Source: Pseudomonas urmiensis (GTDB taxonomy: Bacteria > Pseudomonadota > Gammaproteobacteria > Pseudomonadales > Pseudomonadaceae). From it: DNA of 64,000 nt. Location: positions 5,337,001 through 5,401,000 of the forward strand of contig NZ_JABWRE020000001.1 in assembly GCF_014268815.2 (NCBI RefSeq), read 5' to 3'. Below are positions 7,977 to 17,835 of the stretch, piece by piece. A program made the position numbers and the translations under genes. The notes under the pieces are model-generated. The model did not search any database. It was given only the letters and a program-made list of their open reading frames with translations, and was not told the origin of the DNA. Each line of letters begins with the position of its first letter. Position 1 is the stretch's first letter.

Positions 7977-9818
7977 TTACAGCCCATCGAGCATCGCTTT
8001 GTTACGCACAGCACCTTTATCAGCACTGGTCGCCAACAGGGCATAGGCCTTCAGCGCGGTGGTGACCTTGCGCGGACGCACTTCAACCGGCTTCCAACCT
8101 TTCTGGTCCTGCTCAACCCGACGCTGCGCCAGCTCTTCGTCGCTGACCAACAGATTGATAGAGCGGTTGGGAATGTCGATCAGGATCTTGTCGCCATCGC
8201 GCACCAGGCCGATGGCACCACCCGCTGCGGCCTCCGGCGAGGCATGGCCAATCGACAGGCCCGAGGTACCACCTGAGAAACGGCCATCGGTGAGCAAGGC
8301 GCAGGCCTTGCCCAGGCCTTTGGACTTCAGGTACGAGGTCGGGTAGAGCATCTCTTGCATGCCCGGGCCGCCTTTCGGACCTTCGTAGCGGATGATGACG
8401 ATGTCGCCGGCCTTCACTTCGTCGGCAAGAATCCCGCGCACCGCGCTGTCCTGGCTCTCGAAGATCTTGGCGTTGCCTTCGAACACGTGGATCGACTCGT
8501 CGACGCCAGCGGTTTTCACCACGCAGCCATCCAAGGCGATGTTGCCGTACAGCACCGCCAGGCCGCCTTCTTGCGAATAGGCGTGCTCGACGCTGCGGAT
8601 GCAGCCTTCGGCGCGGTCGTCATCGAGGGTTTGCCAACGGGTCGACTGGCTGAAGGCCGTCTGGGTCGGGATACCGGCGGGGCCAGCCTTGAAGAAGGTG
8701 TGCACCGCTTCATCGTCGGTCTGGGTGATGTCCCACTTGGCGATGGCTTCTTCCATGCTGGCGCTGTGCACGGTCGGCAGGTCGGTGTGCAGCAGGCCGC
8801 CACGGGCCAGCGAGCCGAGGATGCTGAAGATGCCGCCAGCGCGGTGGACGTCTTCCATGTGGTACTTCTGGATGTTCGGCGCAACCTTGCACAGCTGCGG
8901 CACTTTGCGCGACAGGCGATCGATGTCGCGCAGGTCGAAGTCGACCTCGGCTTCCTGGGCAGCGGCCAGCAGGTGCAGGATGGTGTTGGTCGAACCGCCC
9001 ATGGCGATGTCGAGCATCATGGCGTTTTCGAACGCCTTGAAGTTGGCGATGTTGCGCGGCAGCACCGATTCGTCGTTTTCGCCGTAGTAGCGCTTGCACA
9101 GCTCGACGATGGTCCGCCCAGCGGTGAGGAACAGCTGCTCGCGGTCGGAGTGGGTGGCCAGGGTCGAGCCGTTGCCCGGCAGGGCCAGGCCCAGGGCTTC
9201 GGTCAGGCAGTTCATCGAGTTGGCAGTGAACATGCCAGAGCACGAACCGCAGGTCGGGCAGGCGCTGCGCTCGTACTCGGCGACTTTCTCGTCGGAGGCC
9301 GACGAGTCGGCAGCGATGACCATGGCGTCGACCAGGTCCAGGCCGTGACTGGCCAGTTTGGTCTTGCCGGCTTCCATCGGGCCGCCAGAAACGAAGATCA
9401 CCGGGATGTTCAGGCGCAGGGCGGCCATCAGCATGCCGGGGGTGATCTTGTCGCAGTTGGAGATGCACACGATGGCGTCAGCGCAGTGGGCGTTGACCAT
9501 GTATTCCACGGCGTCGGCGATGATCTCGCGGCTTGGCAGCGAGTAGAGCATGCCGTCGTGGCCCATGGCGATGCCGTCGTCGACCGCGATGGTGTTGAAT
9601 TCCTTGGCCACGCCACCGGCGCGTTCGATCTCGCGGGCGACCAGTTGGCCCAGGTCCTTCAGGTGCACGTGACCTGGGACGAACTGGGTGAACGAGTTGG
9701 CGATGGCGATGATCGGTTTCTTGAAGTCGTCGTCCTTCATCCCGGTAGCGCGCCACAGGGCTCGGGCACCGGCCATGTTGCGGCCGTGGGTGGAAGTCTT
9801 GGAACGATAATCAGGCAT
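7977..9818 (-). CDS. ilvD: Dihydroxy-acid dehydratase
   Basis: A 613-residue Fe-S dehydratase that converts 2,3-dihydroxy-isovalerate and its methylvalerate homologue to the 2-keto acids in valine and isoleucine synthesis. Typical motifs are [20 protein letters not shown] at the N-terminus, [12 protein letters not shown] (~122-133), [19 protein letters not shown] (~195-213) and [15 protein letters not shown] (~512-526); the cysteines hold the cluster. The length fits the E. coli enzyme (616). AGGAGTGC precedes the ATG. It is monocistronic with its own terminator and is followed upstream by a 494-bp gene-free region. Confidence 0.98.
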   Translation of the reverse strand: MPDYRSKTSTHGRNMAGARALWRATGMKDDDFKKPIIAIANSFTQFVPGHVHLKDLGQLVAREIERAGGVAKEFNTIAVDDGIAMGHDGMLYSLPSREIIADAVEYMVNAHCADAIVCISNCDKITPGMLMAALRLNIPVIFVSGGPMEAGKTKLASHGLDLVDAMVIAADSSASDEKVAEYERSACPTCGSCSGMFTANSMNCLTEALGLALPGNGSTLATHSDREQLFLTAGRTIVELCKRYYGENDESVLPRNIANFKAFENAMMLDIAMGGSTNTILHLLAAAQEAEVDFDLRDIDRLSRKVPQLCKVAPNIQKYHMEDVHRAGGIFSILGSLARGGLLHTDLPTVHSASMEEAIAKWDITQTDDEAVHTFFKAGPAGIPTQTAFSQSTRWQTLDDDRAEGCIRSVEHAYSQEGGLAVLYGNIALDGCVVKTAGVDESIHVFEGNAKIFESQDSAVRGILADEVKAGDIVIIRYEGPKGGPGMQEMLYPTSYLKSKGLGKACALLTDGRFSGGTSGLSIGHASPEAAAGGAIGLVRDGDKILIDIPNRSINLLVSDEELAQRRVEQDQKGWKPVEVRPRKVTTALKAYALLATSADKGAVRNKAMLDGL

Positions 9819-10281
9819 GAAGCACTCCTGGCGGCTGAATCAGGTCAGTAACAAATAGGGAAGTGAGCTTCTCTTGTCCTTAGTGCCCTAGGCCGGTTGC
9901 CGCTGGCACGGATGAGGTCGAACACACTGCGGGATCGCCGCAGGCTCGACCAGAGCTCATAAACCCGCCGGGGGATGTCTGGCGATGAATACGCCGATTC
10001 TACACCGCTGGCGCCGCGAGGGAATGCTGATGTGCCCGGTGGGATGTAAGCCTGGCATGGCCGAATTGTCGTAGGACGCTTCCCAAATACCTCGTTGGCG
10101 CGTTTTTCCTGCTGACGCCTGCCCCCGCGCTGCCTATTATCCCCGCGCCGCATGTGCGGCTTGACGAGATACATCCTCAATGGACCTTCCCAGTTTTCAG
10201 TTCATCACGAACTTGCACGCTGGCACTGAGCGCGCTGTCGCCAGGGCATCCGAAGGCTTGAGCCCACGCGGCTGAGGTTTG
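9819..10281. other. Gene-free region upstream of ilvD and mgtE
   Basis: No coding sequence is convincing here. The 111-codon minus-strand frame at 9845-10180 lacks a recognisable protein pattern and overlaps the presumed ilvD promoter. The region should carry the divergent promoters of ilvD and the Mg2+ transporter and the 5' leader of the latter. I see no leucine/valine-rich leader peptide that would indicate classical attenuation. Confidence 0.5.
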
Positions 10282-10303
10282 CGGGCGCCTGCGTCGGCGC
10301 CTG
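10282..10303 (+). promoter_or_regulatory. Stem-loop abutting the ribosome-binding site of the Mg2+ transporter gene
   Basis: GGCGCC (10284-10289) and GGCGCC (10296-10301) pair around a TGCGTC loop; a G-U and a C-G pair extend the stem to 8 bp. Its 3' strand reaches the first base of the GGAG Shine-Dalgarno (10303-10306), 7 bp before the ATG at 10313. It could modulate ribosome access. No known riboswitch class was recognised. Confidence 0.4.
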
Positions 10304-10312
10304 GAGAACCTT

Positions 10313-11368
10313 ATGCACTATTCATCTGATTTTCTCGCTGCACACGCCCACCTGCGCGAAGCCGCCCAGGCTCGGCGAGACGGCCTGTTGCAGGCTGGGC
10401 TGTATAACGAAGGCACCGCCGGGGCCTTGATGACCAGCGAATATTCGAGCCTGGACAATGGCCTGAGCGCCAGTCAGGCAATCGACATGCTGCGTCGCGA
10501 GGCGGCCGATGCCGAAACCATCTATCAGTCGTATGTGCTCGATGAGCGGCGCAACGTGCTGGGCACGGTTTCGCTGCGTGAGCTGATTCTGGCCGCCCCA
10601 GACCAACCCATCGAGCAGATCATGCAGCGCAGGGTCATCTGCGTGGCCACCGGTACCGCCCAGGAGCAAGTCGCCCGGCTGATTCGTGAGCATGACCTGC
10701 TGGCTGTGCCGGTGCTCGATGAACTGGCGCGGCTGGTGGGTATCGTCACCTGCGACGATGCGTTGGATGTGGTGGTGGAAGAGGCGACCGAAGACTTTCA
10801 TAAAGGCGCGTTGATCACCACCCACATTGGCAATTTGCGCGATGCCACCGTCGGTCTGCTTTATCGCAAGCGGGTGTTGTGGCTGGTGTTGCTGGTGTTC
10901 GGCAACCTGTTCTCGGGTGCAGGCATCGCGGCGTTCGAGGAAACTATCTCAGCCCATATCGCACTGGTGTTCTTCTTGCCGCTGCTGGTCGATAGCGGCG
11001 GCAATGCTGGCGCGCAGTCGGCGACGCTGATGGTGCGTGGGATCGCTACGGGCGAGGTGATGATGCGCGACTGGTTGCGCATGCTCGGGCGTGAGTGCGG
11101 TGTGGCGTTGGCGCTGGGTGCGACCATGGCCGTGGCGGTGGCATCGCTGGGGGTACTGCGCGGCGTACCGGAGATCGCGCTGATCGTGGCTAGCAGCATG
11201 TTGGTGATCGTGTTGATCGGCAGCTTGATTGGCATGAGCCTGCCGTTCATGTTCACCCGGCTCAAGCTCGATCCGGCTACGGCCAGTGGACCGCTGGTGA
11301 CATCGATTGCCGATGCGGTGGGGGTGTTGATCTACTTCGGGATTGCATCGCAGGTGCTGGATATCTGA
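10313..11368 (+). CDS. mgtE: MgtE-family Mg2+ transporter lacking the N-terminal domain
   Basis: A 351-residue protein with a tandem CBS pair (~38-155: ALMTSEYSSLDNGLSASQAI, then VPVLDELARLVGIVTCDDAL) followed by the MgtE channel domain of five membrane helices (~185-350), including the pore signature FFLPLLVDSGGNAGAQSATL (~221-240). Full-length MgtE proteins are about 450-480 residues and begin with a superhelical Mg2+-sensing N domain. Here that domain is absent, and no remnant is visible upstream. It should admit Mg2+ (possibly Co2+) across the inner membrane with CBS-based gating. A GGAG site 7 bp upstream fixes the start. The missing domain is probably a family variant rather than damage. 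Confidence 0.85.
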   Translation: MHYSSDFLAAHAHLREAAQARRDGLLQAGLYNEGTAGALMTSEYSSLDNGLSASQAIDMLRREAADAETIYQSYVLDERRNVLGTVSLRELILAAPDQPIEQIMQRRVICVATGTAQEQVARLIREHDLLAVPVLDELARLVGIVTCDDALDVVVEEATEDFHKGALITTHIGNLRDATVGLLYRKRVLWLVLLVFGNLFSGAGIAAFEETISAHIALVFFLPLLVDSGGNAGAQSATLMVRGIATGEVMMRDWLRMLGRECGVALALGATMAVAVASLGVLRGVPEIALIVASSMLVIVLIGSLIGMSLPFMFTRLKLDPATASGPLVTSIADAVGVLIYFGIASQVLDI

Positions 11369-11390
11369 TCTGTAGCGATCAAGGCGACTG

Positions 11391-11572
11391 CGTGGGAGCG
11401 GCTCCGTGAACGCGACTACGTGAACGCGACTACGTGAACGCGACTACGTGAGGGTGACTACGTGAGGGTGACTACGTGAGGGTGACTACGTGAGGGTGAC
11501 TACGTGAGGGTGACTACGTGAGGGTGACTACGTGAGGGTGACTACGTGAGGGTGACTACGTGAACGCGGCTG
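11391..11572. repeat. Tandem 14-bp repeat array
   Basis: Thirteen consecutive 14-mers start at 11391: one CGTGGGAGCGGCTC, three CGTGAACGCGACTA (11405-11446), eight CGTGAGGGTGACTA (11447-11558) and one CGTGAACGCGGCTG (11559-11572). The flanking units match the arm of the adjacent REP (cgtgggagcgggctt), so the array seems to have grown from a REP arm. It lies between the convergent mgtE and rlmI genes and is non-coding. Confidence 0.9.
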
Positions 11573-11661
11573 CGTGGGAGCGGCTTGCCCGCGATAGCGA
11601 TCGATCCGACCTGCAGGTCTGGCGATCGATCGCTATCGCGGGGCAAGCCCGCTCCCACGCA
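11572..11661. repeat. Large palindrome made of two inverted REP units
   Basis: Two REP units face each other around the palindrome GACCTGCAGGTC (11608-11619). The inner arms GCGATAGCGATCGATC (11591-11606) and GATCGATCGCTATCGC (11624-11639) are perfectly complementary, and the outer REP arms extend pairing to nearly 90 bp. The cgtgggagc ends point outward, opposite to most REP pairs in this window. Confidence 0.9.
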
Positions 11662-11817
11662 GCCCACGCAGCCCACGCAGCCCACGCAGCCCACGCAGCC
11701 CACGCAGCCCACGCAGCCCACGCAGCCCACGCAGCCCACGCAGCCCACGCAGCCCACGCAGCCCACGCAGCCCACGCAGCCCACGCAGCCCACGCAGCCC
11801 ACGCAGCCCACGCAGCC
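11656..11817. repeat. Tandem 9-bp repeat array (18 copies of CACGCAGCC)
   Basis: Eighteen perfect copies of CACGCAGCC run without interruption. The first overlaps the cccacgcag end of the REP unit, so the minisatellite appears to be an expansion of the REP tail. As 9 is a multiple of 3 and the unit has no stop codon, all six frames stay open; the apparent His-Ala-Ala, Pro-Thr-Gln or Val-Gly-Cys polymers are artefacts. Confidence 0.95.
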
Positions 11818-11873
11818 CACATACCCGCTCGCACCCGCTCCCACGCAGCCGCGTTCACGCGGCGTGGCCTGGA

Positions 11874-13070
11874 TCAGCTGTTAGGCAGCAGCCGGCAAGT
11901 GATGCTCTTGATGTAGCGCGTTTCAGCTATGGCGGGGTGCACCGGATGATCCGGGCCTTGGCCGCCGCGCTCCAGCAACTGCATGTTGCGGTCCAGGTGG
12001 CGGGCGCTGGTCAGCAGGATGCTGTTCAGGTCATCTTCAGGCAGGTGCATGGAGCACGAGGCACTGACCAGAATGCCGTCCTTGGTCAGCATGCGCATGG
12101 CCTGTTCGTTGAGGCGGCGGTAGGCGGCCTCGCCGTTTTTCAGGTCTTTCTTGCGTTTGATGAAGGCGGGTGGGTCGGCGATGATCACATCGAAGCGCTC
12201 TTCGGCGGCCTTCAGCTCGCGTAGGGCCTCGAACACGTCACCTTCGATGCAGGTGACTTTCTCGCTGATGCCGTTCAGCGCTGCGTTGCGCTCGACGCCA
12301 TCGAGGGCGAAGCCGGAGGCATCGACGCAGAACACTTCGCTGGCACCGAAGGCGCCGGCCTGCACACCCCAGCCACCGATGTAGCTGAACAGATCCAGCA
12401 CGCGCTTGCCGTTGACGTACGGCGCCAGGCGCGCGCGGTTCATGCGGTGGTCGTAGAACCAGCCGGTCTTTTGTCCTTCACGTACCGGTGCTTCGAATTT
12501 CACCCCGTTCTCTTCCAGCGCGACCCAATCCGGCACTTCGCCGTAGACGGTCTCGACATAGCGCTGCAGGCCTTCGGCATCGCGGGCGGCGGAGTCGTTC
12601 TTGAACAGGATGCCGCTTGGCTTGAGTACCTGGACCAAGGCGGCGATCACGTCGTCCTTGTGCTGCTCTATGGTCGCCGAGGCCAGCTGAACCACGAGGA
12701 TGTCGAAGAAACGGTCGACCACCAGGCCTGGCAGCAGGTCGGAGTCGCCATAGACCAGGCGGTAGCACGGCTTGTCGAACAGCCGTTCACGCAGCGACAG
12801 CGCCACGTTGAGGCGGTGCACCAGCAGCGACTTGTCCAGCGGCAGCTTGATGTCGCGCGACAGCAGGCGCGCACAGATCAGGTTGTTCGGGCTCAGCGCG
12901 ACGATGCCCAGTGGCTTGCCGTTGGCTGCCTCGAGGATCGCCTGTTGGCCGGCTTGCAGGCCTTGCAGCGGGGTCGCGGTGACATCGACTTCGTTGCTGT
13001 AGACCCACAGGTGGCCGGCGCGCAGGCGGCGATCGGCATTGGCTTTGAGGCGTAGGCTGGGCAGGGACAT
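11874..13070 (-). CDS. rlmI: 23S rRNA (cytosine-1962 C5)-methyltransferase
   Basis: A 398-residue SAM-dependent methyltransferase with an N-terminal PUA domain (~1-75, [20 protein letters not shown]) and a Rossmann domain: [20 protein letters not shown] (~223-242), motif [13 protein letters not shown] (~296-306) and a catalytic Cys in SASCSMHL (~337-344). E. coli RlmI has 396 residues. The ATG at 13070 is chosen because GGAG lies 7 bp upstream and the methionine begins the conserved PUA start; the in-frame codons before it are not conserved-looking. It modifies large-subunit rRNA. The gene ends 15 bp beyond the 25-nt inverted repeat. Confidence 0.93.
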   Translation of the reverse strand: MSLPSLRLKANADRRLRAGHLWVYSNEVDVTATPLQGLQAGQQAILEAANGKPLGIVALSPNNLICARLLSRDIKLPLDKSLLVHRLNVALSLRERLFDKPCYRLVYGDSDLLPGLVVDRFFDILVVQLASATIEQHKDDVIAALVQVLKPSGILFKNDSAARDAEGLQRYVETVYGEVPDWVALEENGVKFEAPVREGQKTGWFYDHRMNRARLAPYVNGKRVLDLFSYIGGWGVQAGAFGASEVFCVDASGFALDGVERNAALNGISEKVTCIEGDVFEALRELKAAEERFDVIIADPPAFIKRKKDLKNGEAAYRRLNEQAMRMLTKDGILVSASCSMHLPEDDLNSILLTSARHLDRNMQLLERGGQGPDHPVHPAIAETRYIKSITCRLLPNS

Positions 13071-13309
13071 GACGTCGCTCCGGGAAAAAAGAGCGGGAGT
13101 ATAACGTGTTGGCCCCAGCTTCGCTGTGGGGCGCGACAAAGCGCGGGCGGGTTCGCGTGTTTAGCCGCAATCACGCCAAGACTCACAGCACGCGCAGGTC
13201 GCTGCGGACATCTCAGGTATAAAGTTAAGCGCCGTTCGAACGATCCAGTGATTGGTGCCCTGCCGGAGTACAGGGTTAGAATCCCATGTCCTTACCGAGT
13301 GTGTGCCCA

Positions 13310-14182
13310 ATGTCCCAGGAACTCAGCCCCGAACAGATCCAACAAGCCTTGCAAGGCATCACCATTCCGCCGCAGCCGCAGATCATGGTCGACCTGCAGT
13401 TCGAGCAGTACATGCCCGATCCGGATCTGGAAACCATCGCCAAGCTGATCGCCCAGGACCCGGGCCTCTCCGGTGCCTTGCTCAAGCTGGTGAATTCGCC
13501 GCACTTCGGCCTTTCCAACAAGATTGGTTCGATCCAGCGGGCGGTCAATCTGCTGGGCAGCCGTTCGATCATCAACCTGATCAACGCCCAGTCGATCAAG
13601 GGCGAAATGAGCGACGAGACCATCGTCACCCTCAACCGCTTCTGGGACACTGCCCAGGACGTGGCGATGACCTGCCTGACCCTGGCCAAGCGCACCGGTA
13701 TCCAGGCAGCAGACGAGGCTTACACCTTGGGCCTGTTCCACGATTGCGGCGTGCCGCTGATGCTCAAGCGCTTCCCCAATTACATGGACGTGCTGGAAGA
13801 CGCCTATGCCACGGCGAGTGAACAAACCCGCGTGGTCGATACCGAGAACCGGGTGTTCAACACCAACCATTCGGTGGTGGGTTACTTCACCGCCAAGTCC
13901 TGGCGCCTGCCAGAGCACATCAGTGCGGCGATCGCCAACCACCACAATGCGTTGGCGGTGTTCCGCGATGAGTCCTCGCGCAATACCCAGACCCAGCTGA
14001 AGAACCTGCTGGCGGTGTTGAAGATGGCCGAGCACATCTGCGCCTCTTATCGGGTGCTGGGCAACCAGAACGTCGACCATGAGTGGAATGTGGTTGGCCC
14101 ACTGGTGCTCGACTACATCGGTTTGTCGGAGTACGACTTCGAAAACCTCAAGCAGACCATCCGCGAACTGGGCGGGCACTGA
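13310..14182 (+). CDS. HDOD domain signalling protein
   Basis: A 290-residue protein made almost entirely of an HDOD domain (IAQDPGLSGALLKLVNSPHF, ~45-64; GLFHDCGVPLML, ~145-156; NTNHSVVGYFTAKSWRLPEH, ~185-204). HDOD proteins are HD-like helical modules without a full metal-binding catalytic set, tied to stress, cyclic-di-GMP signalling or DNA repair regulation. The start is uncertain: ATG at 13286 would add eight residues, and neither has a strong Shine-Dalgarno. It ends 3 bp before mutM, so the two are probably co-transcribed. The 239-bp gap to rlmI holds the divergent promoters. Confidence 0.85.
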   Translation: MSQELSPEQIQQALQGITIPPQPQIMVDLQFEQYMPDPDLETIAKLIAQDPGLSGALLKLVNSPHFGLSNKIGSIQRAVNLLGSRSIINLINAQSIKGEMSDETIVTLNRFWDTAQDVAMTCLTLAKRTGIQAADEAYTLGLFHDCGVPLMLKRFPNYMDVLEDAYATASEQTRVVDTENRVFNTNHSVVGYFTAKSWRLPEHISAAIANHHNALAVFRDESSRNTQTQLKNLLAVLKMAEHICASYRVLGNQNVDHEWNVVGPLVLDYIGLSEYDFENLKQTIRELGGH

Positions 14183-14185
14183 CCG

Positions 14186-14998
14186 ATGCCTGAATTGCCC
14201 GAAGTCGAGACTACCCGGCGCGGTATTGCGCCGTATCTGGAGGGCCAGCGGGTCAGCCGCGTGGTGGTGCGTGAGCGGCGCTTGCGCTGGCCGATTCCGG
14301 AGGATCTGGATGTGCGCCTGTCCGGCCAGCGCATCGTCACGGTGGAGCGGCGGGCCAAGTACCTGCTGATCAATGCCGAGGTGGGGACGTTGATCAGTCA
14401 TCTGGGTATGTCGGGCAACCTGCGCCTGGTTGAGCTGGGCTTGCCCGCGGCCAGGCACGAGCATGTGGATATCGAGCTGGAGTCAGGGCTGGCGCTGCGC
14501 TACACCGATCCGCGTCGGTTTGGCGCGATGCTTTGGTCGCTCGATCCGCTGAACCATGAGCTGCTGCTGCGGCTGGGGCCGGAACCACTGACCGATCTGT
14601 TCGATGGTGATCGGTTGTTCCAGCTGTCGCGGGGCCGCTCGATGGCGGTCAAGCCGTTCATCATGGACAACGCGGTGGTGGTTGGCGTGGGCAATATCTA
14701 TGCGACCGAGGCGTTGTTCGCCGCTGGGATCGATCCACGGCGTGAGGCGGGTGGGATTTCCCGGGCGCGCTATTTGAAGCTGGCGATCGAAATCAAGCGG
14801 GTGCTGGCGGCGGCCATCGAGCGCGGTGGTACCACCTTGCGCGATTTCATTGGTGGCGATGGGCAGCCGGGGTACTTCCAGCAGGAGCTGTTTGTCTATG
14901 GGCGCGGTGGGATGCCGTGCAAGCTGTGCGGTACCCCTTTGCGTGAGCTGAAGCTGGGGCAGCGCGCTAGCGTCTATTGCCCGCGTTGTCAGCGCTGA
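14186..14998 (+). CDS. mutM: Formamidopyrimidine-DNA glycosylase
   Basis: A 270-residue base-excision repair enzyme that removes 8-oxoguanine and formamidopyrimidines and nicks the abasic site. The N-terminus [13 protein letters not shown] carries the catalytic Pro2 and Glu3. [20 protein letters not shown] (~169-188) is the helix-two-turn-helix region, and the C-terminal zinc finger has the four cysteines of CKLCGTPL...CPRCQR (~247-270). The length matches E. coli Fpg (269). It follows the HDOD gene with only a 3-bp gap. Confidence 0.98.
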   Translation: MPELPEVETTRRGIAPYLEGQRVSRVVVRERRLRWPIPEDLDVRLSGQRIVTVERRAKYLLINAEVGTLISHLGMSGNLRLVELGLPAARHEHVDIELESGLALRYTDPRRFGAMLWSLDPLNHELLLRLGPEPLTDLFDGDRLFQLSRGRSMAVKPFIMDNAVVVGVGNIYATEALFAAGIDPRREAGGISRARYLKLAIEIKRVLAAAIERGGTTLRDFIGGDGQPGYFQQELFVYGRGGMPCKLCGTPLRELKLGQRASVYCPRCQR

Positions 14999-15000
14999 CG

Positions 15001-15078
15001 CTATCGCGGGGCAAGCCCGCTCCCACGCAGCTCATTCTTCGATATTGAGACGGCGTGGGAGCGGGCTTGCCCCGCGAT
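15001..15078. repeat. Inverted REP pair
   Basis: Two REP units in inverted orientation lie between the convergent mutM and gamma-glutamyltranspeptidase genes, with cgcggggc ends outward and a spacer of ~26 bp. Confidence 0.85.
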
Positions 15079-15092
15079 TTGCCTGCTTCAGG

Positions 15093-16774
15093 TTAAGGAG
15101 CGATCACAGCCTCGCCCACACCGCGCGGATCACTTGCCGCTTCTAGCGTCCCCGCCGCCTTGTCCCAATACAGCACCTGCTGGTTGCCGTAGCTACGCCC
15201 CAGGTCCTTCAGGCGATACCCGCGAGCCTCCAGCTCAGCTTTTTGCACAGCGCTGAACGTCCCCGGCTCATGCTCAACCACGTCCGGCAGATACTGGTGG
15301 TGATACCGCGCCGTCGCCGGCCATTCGCTCACCGGTCGGCCCTCAAGAAAACCCATCACCGACAGCAGCACCATGCTCGGAATCCGGCTACCACCCGGCG
15401 TGCCGAAGCTGGCCAGCTGGGTCGGGCTCTCGATAAAGCTGGGGCTCATGCTCGACAGGGGGCGCTTGCCCGCCGCCACGGCATTGGCCTGGCTGCCAGC
15501 GAGTCCATAACTATTACTGCCGTGTGGATCGGCGGCAAAGTCGTCCATCTCGTTGTTGAGCACCACGCCACTGCCTGGCACGGTGAAGGCCGCGCCGAAT
15601 GGCAAGTTGACCGAAAGGGTGGCTGACACTGCATTGCCGTCGGCGTCGATCACCGCAAAGTGCGTGGTGTGGTCGCCTTCGCGCCATGCCGGTGCGGGGG
15701 CCAAGGTGCTGCTGGGCGTGGCTTGGTAGACGTCGATGCTGTCGGCAAGCCCGGTCAGGTAGTTGCGCGCCAGCAGGCGATTGATCGGGTTGCTGACGTA
15801 ATCCGGGTCGCCCAGTAGTCCACGATCTCGATAGGCCCGGCGCAGCACTTCAATCACGTAATGGCTGCGCTGGACCGGCTCGGCGCTTTGCCAGGGCAGG
15901 CGCTGGAGCATCGCCAGGCTTTGCGCCAAGGCCACGCCACCTGCCGAGGGCGGTGGGCTGCTGATCAGTTGGCGTTGGTTGGCCAGGTTGAAACGCAACG
16001 GCTCGCGCCAGACGGTGCGGTAGTTGGCCAGGTCATCGAGGGTCCAGATACCGCCCGCCTCGCGGATTCCATCTACCAACTGTTCGGCCAGCACGCCTCG
16101 GTAGAAGCCATCACGGCCGTCATCGGCTATGCGTTGCAGGGTGTGGGCCAGCTCTGGCTGGCGGATGACCGCGCCCAGCGGCGGGACTTGGTTGTTCAGC
16201 AGAAATAACCGTGCGCTTTCAGGATCGTCACGCAGCGCACTCAGGCGCATGGTGGCGCGGTCGCGATAGATGCGGTCCACGGTAAAGCCCTGGTTCGCCA
16301 GGCGAATGGCTGGGGCAAGGCTGTCCTTGAGCGGCAGCTTGCCGTGAGTGGCAGCGAGTTCGGCCAGGGCTTGAGGCAGGCCGGGAATGGCTGCGGCCAA
16401 CGCGCCATTGATCGAAAGCCCCGGGCTGACTTTGCCCTGCTTGAGGTACATGTCCTCGGTTGCGCCGCCAGGGGCGCGCTCGCGGGCGTCGAGGAAGCGG
16501 TAGCGCGGGGTTTGCCCAGCTTCTCGCAGCAGGAAGAAACCACCGCCGCCAAGCCCCGAACCATAGGGTTCGACCACCGCCAGCGCAGCGCTGACGGCAA
16601 TTGCCGCATCGAAAGCGTTACCACCTTGCGCAAGGATTTGGCCTGCCGCCGCAGTGGCTTGCGCATGCGGGCTGGCGATTGCCGCGCGGCCAGGGCCTTG
16701 AGCGTGGGCCGCAGTTGCCAGCAGCGCCAGAACGGCGCCCAGGGCTGCGCTGCGAAACGCGCCGACGAACGGCA

Positions 16775-16775
<1 letters not shown>
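15093..16775 (-). CDS. ggt: Gamma-glutamyltranspeptidase
   Basis: A 560-residue periplasmic enzyme with a signal peptide (~1-25, AAHAQ) and the Ntn-hydrolase GGT fold. It matures by self-cleavage before the nucleophile Thr at about residue 370 (GDHT-THFAVIDADGNAVS). Substrate residues lie in GSGLGGGGFF (~72-81), SSPPPSAGG (~272-280) and the C-terminal GGSRIPSM. It hydrolyses or transfers gamma-glutamyl groups of glutathione and related compounds. Its ATG overlaps the ferredoxin stop as TGATG, so translation is coupled. Cephalosporin or glutaryl acylases share the fold, but the motif set fits GGT. A REP pair lies just downstream. Confidence 0.92.
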
Positions 16776-17062
<287 letters not shown>

Positions 17063-17135
17063 TCAGACCTAATGGGCACAATTGTGCCGCAATCGCGCCC
17101 GCAGTGCACGCGGGCGCGACGTCAGGCCGTGTAGA

Positions 17136-17702
<567 letters not shown>

Positions 17703-17752
17703 CTATAGACAGTACGGATATGGGTTGTCATGTGGCTTGCCTGTATTGGCCT

Positions 17753-17820
17753 AATCGCGGGGCAAGCCCGCTCCCACGCCCATCGGCGCACGATTCGTGG
17801 GAGCGGGCTTGCCCCGCGAT
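17753..17820. repeat. Inverted REP pair
   Basis: Two REP units with an 18-bp spacer lie between calB (3' end) and the coaD promoter region; cgcggggc ends point outward. The rest of the 17616-17835 gap shows no gene. Confidence 0.85.
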
Positions 17821-17835
17821 CGGCCCAGTTCAGGC

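Larger units (their letters stand above)
11559..11859. repeat. 25-nt perfect inverted repeat bracketing the REP palindrome and 9-bp array
   Basis: Bases 11559-11583 (cgtgaacgcggctgcgtggg plus agcgg) are the exact reverse complement of bases 11835-11859. The copies flank the REP palindrome and the 9-bp array, so the segment could fold into a very long hairpin. The gap 11369-11873 contains no gene. Confidence 0.85.

Noticed and set aside
8355..9851. 498-codon plus-strand frame opposite ilvD
   Set aside because: It mirrors the ilvD codons, lacks a credible start region and has no recognisable domain.
9845..10180. 111-codon minus-strand frame upstream of ilvD
   Set aside because: Arg/Pro-rich with no conserved pattern and no Shine-Dalgarno; more likely leader or promoter DNA.
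11369..11873. CRISPR array
   Set aside because: The repeats are contiguous 14- and 9-mers with no unique spacers, and no cas genes are present.
11542..11916. Open frames encoding poly(Val-Gly-Cys), poly(Ala-Trp), poly(His-Ala-Ala) or poly(Pro-Thr-Gln)
   Set aside because: They are translations of the 9-bp array, which has no stop codon in any frame. There is no ribosome-binding site or conserved flanking sequence.
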